From: Chloroflexia bacterium
GTDB taxonomy: Bacteria; Chloroflexota; Chloroflexia; Thermomicrobiales; CFX8
Length of the DNA: 6,873 nt
Assembly (NCBI GenBank): GCA_013696045.1
Contig: JACCZH010000174.1
Span: forward strand, 1-6,873
Direction: 5' to 3'
Shown here: positions 5,913 to 6,873 of the stretch, piece by piece
Position numbering within the stretch: position 1 is the stretch's first letter
Layout of the letters: every line of letters starts with the position of its first letter
The notes under the pieces: model-generated
What the model was told of the DNA's origin: nothing
The model's input: the letters and a program-made list of their open reading frames with translations, nothing else
Database searches by the model: none
Translations under genes and position numbers: made by a program

Positions 5913-6873
5913 CTAGATCGGCGAGATTGCCAGGCCCATGCCATCAAAGTAGTTCCAGGAGCGCATGAAATCGGCCCAGTTGATGTGCGAGTAGCCGCCG
6001 CTGGCTAGATCAACTACCAGGACTCCCTGATCGTCATAGCCATAGGCTACAACCGCTTGCTTGCCCGCCACAACGGTGAAAGGCCGGACATCATCGTCCA
6101 CTCGCTGCGGCTCGGCCTGGGCAGTCTGATAGGTGATCCAGGTTACGACCGGCAGGCCACGGTCGATGCGATCGGTGAGCTGTGTGGCATCCCCGTCAGC
6201 ATAGAACACTTCGCCTATGAAACCGTGCTCACTAACCGCCTCAGAGAGCGGCGCGGCATACACACCGTAGTCATCTGTGCCGCCGAACTGCCCATTGATG
6301 TCGCCACGGAATCCGAGGTGTGGATTGTCGGACATCTCAAGCGAAGCAAGGAGCGTGTTCTCAGAGATCGACGCGCCCCAGTATGCGGTGGCAACCGAGA
6401 CCGCGGTCAGCTCGCTGCCAACGGCCGACATCTCGATCGCGGCCGGCATGTTGACCAGCTGTACTCCAGCCGTGTCTGCTGGCGGAACTTTCAAAATCAT
6501 GCCGCTTGAAACGCCATTCTGAGCCTGCCCATTGGCTGCAAGCAACTGCGGCACCGTTACACCATATGCTTCGGCGATGCTCTCGACCGTCTCGCCTGGC
6601 AATACAAGGTGCAACGTGGCTGCGCCAGCCTGAACTGAGGTAGGCGGCTGCTGAGGCCGCACGTCGTTGGTCACCAGCACCGGGGCGGCAACTTCATCGT
6701 TGCCGGTAGACTCCGCTGTCTCGGTATTCTCCACATCCGTCTGTGGATTGGAATCTTCGGGAAGTGCCTCGGCAGAGGCAGGCCCAGACGGAACGATCAA
6801 GAGATCACCAGTGACGATCAAATCTGGATTCAGCATGCCATTGGCGGCGGCGAGCTCTTCAACTGTTACGCCC
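5913..6873 (-). CDS. LysM-containing protein with a C39-peptidase-like domain lacking catalytic residues (5' partial)
   Basis: The frame is open to the right edge, so the N-terminus, probably with a signal peptide, lies outside; the ATG at 6836 falls inside a LysM repeat and is not the start. Of about 319 visible residues, 1-27 are the end of one LysM (GVTVEELAAANGMLNPDL), about 28-82 an acidic Thr/Pro linker, and about 86-130 a second LysM (LPGETVESIAEAYGVTV). LysM binds peptidoglycan or related glycans, so the protein is probably extracytoplasmic and wall-associated. Residues about 140-319 resemble the C39-like papain-fold family (FRGDINGQFGG, DDYGVYAAPL, LPVVTWITY, VVAYGYDD). The expected Gln, Cys and His align with Glu147, Ser153 and Gln272, while Asp288 is kept, so proteolysis is unlikely. 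An intrinsic terminator follows. Domain calls are good; the non-catalytic reading is inference from hand alignment. Confidence 0.85.
   Translation of the reverse strand, partial: GVTVEELAAANGMLNPDLIVTGDLLIVPSGPASAEALPEDSNPQTDVENTETAESTGNDEVAAPVLVTNDVRPQQPPTSVQAGAATLHLVLPGETVESIAEAYGVTVPQLLAANGQAQNGVSSGMILKVPPADTAGVQLVNMPAAIEMSAVGSELTAVSVATAYWGASISENTLLASLEMSDNPHLGFRGDINGQFGGTDDYGVYAAPLSEAVSEHGFIGEVFYADGDATQLTDRIDRGLPVVTWITYQTAQAEPQRVDDDVRPFTVVAGKQAVVAYGYDDQGVLVVDLASGGYSHINWADFMRSWNYFDGMGLAISPI

Noticed and set aside
6057..6509. Plus-strand reading frame of 150 residues opposite the C39-like domain
   Set aside because: The minus-strand frame carries the C39-like motifs and is followed by a terminator; the plus-strand frame has no start signal or domain.

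Overview
The window most likely comes from a GC-rich member of the Chloroflexota, perhaps near the Thermomicrobia or Sphaerobacter-like lineages. That is an inference from the gene types: a membrane-anchored sulfite-oxidase-like molybdoenzyme, a class III CoA-transferase, a zinc-free RskA-type anti-sigma factor, a Thr/Pro-linked lipoprotein, and a LysM protein with a C39-like domain. No rRNA, tRNA or marker gene is present to confirm it.

Left part (1-3329, plus strand): the 3' part of a gene for a molybdopterin-dependent oxidoreductase (its 5' end lies outside the window), a small hairpin, a complete CaiB/BaiF CoA-transferase gene, and a gene for an unrecognised 235-residue protein with a very basic C-terminus. 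The last gene starts one base after the CoA-transferase stop, so the two are probably co-transcribed.

Middle (3330-3525): a gene-free gap between convergent genes. It holds a perfect small palindrome followed by a nested, cruciform-like inverted-repeat element of about 100 bp, the most structured non-coding DNA in the window.

Right part (3526-6873, minus strand): read in the direction of transcription, a gene entering from beyond the right edge encodes a LysM/C39-like protein and ends at a clear intrinsic terminator. After about 155 bp of leader region comes a tight three-gene unit: an RskA-like anti-sigma factor, a Nudix-like protein whose start codon abuts the anti-sigma stop, and a lipoprotein 14 bp further on. 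No sigma factor gene is visible next to the anti-sigma gene.

The main points of interest are two proteins that keep a recognisable family scaffold while losing catalytic residues: the C39-like domain (Gln/Cys/His aligned to Glu/Ser/Gln) and the Nudix box (RE..EE changed to RI..EQ). Others are the compact anti-sigma/Nudix-like/lipoprotein operon and the structured intergenic element. Nothing here shows a defence system, mobile element or CRISPR array.
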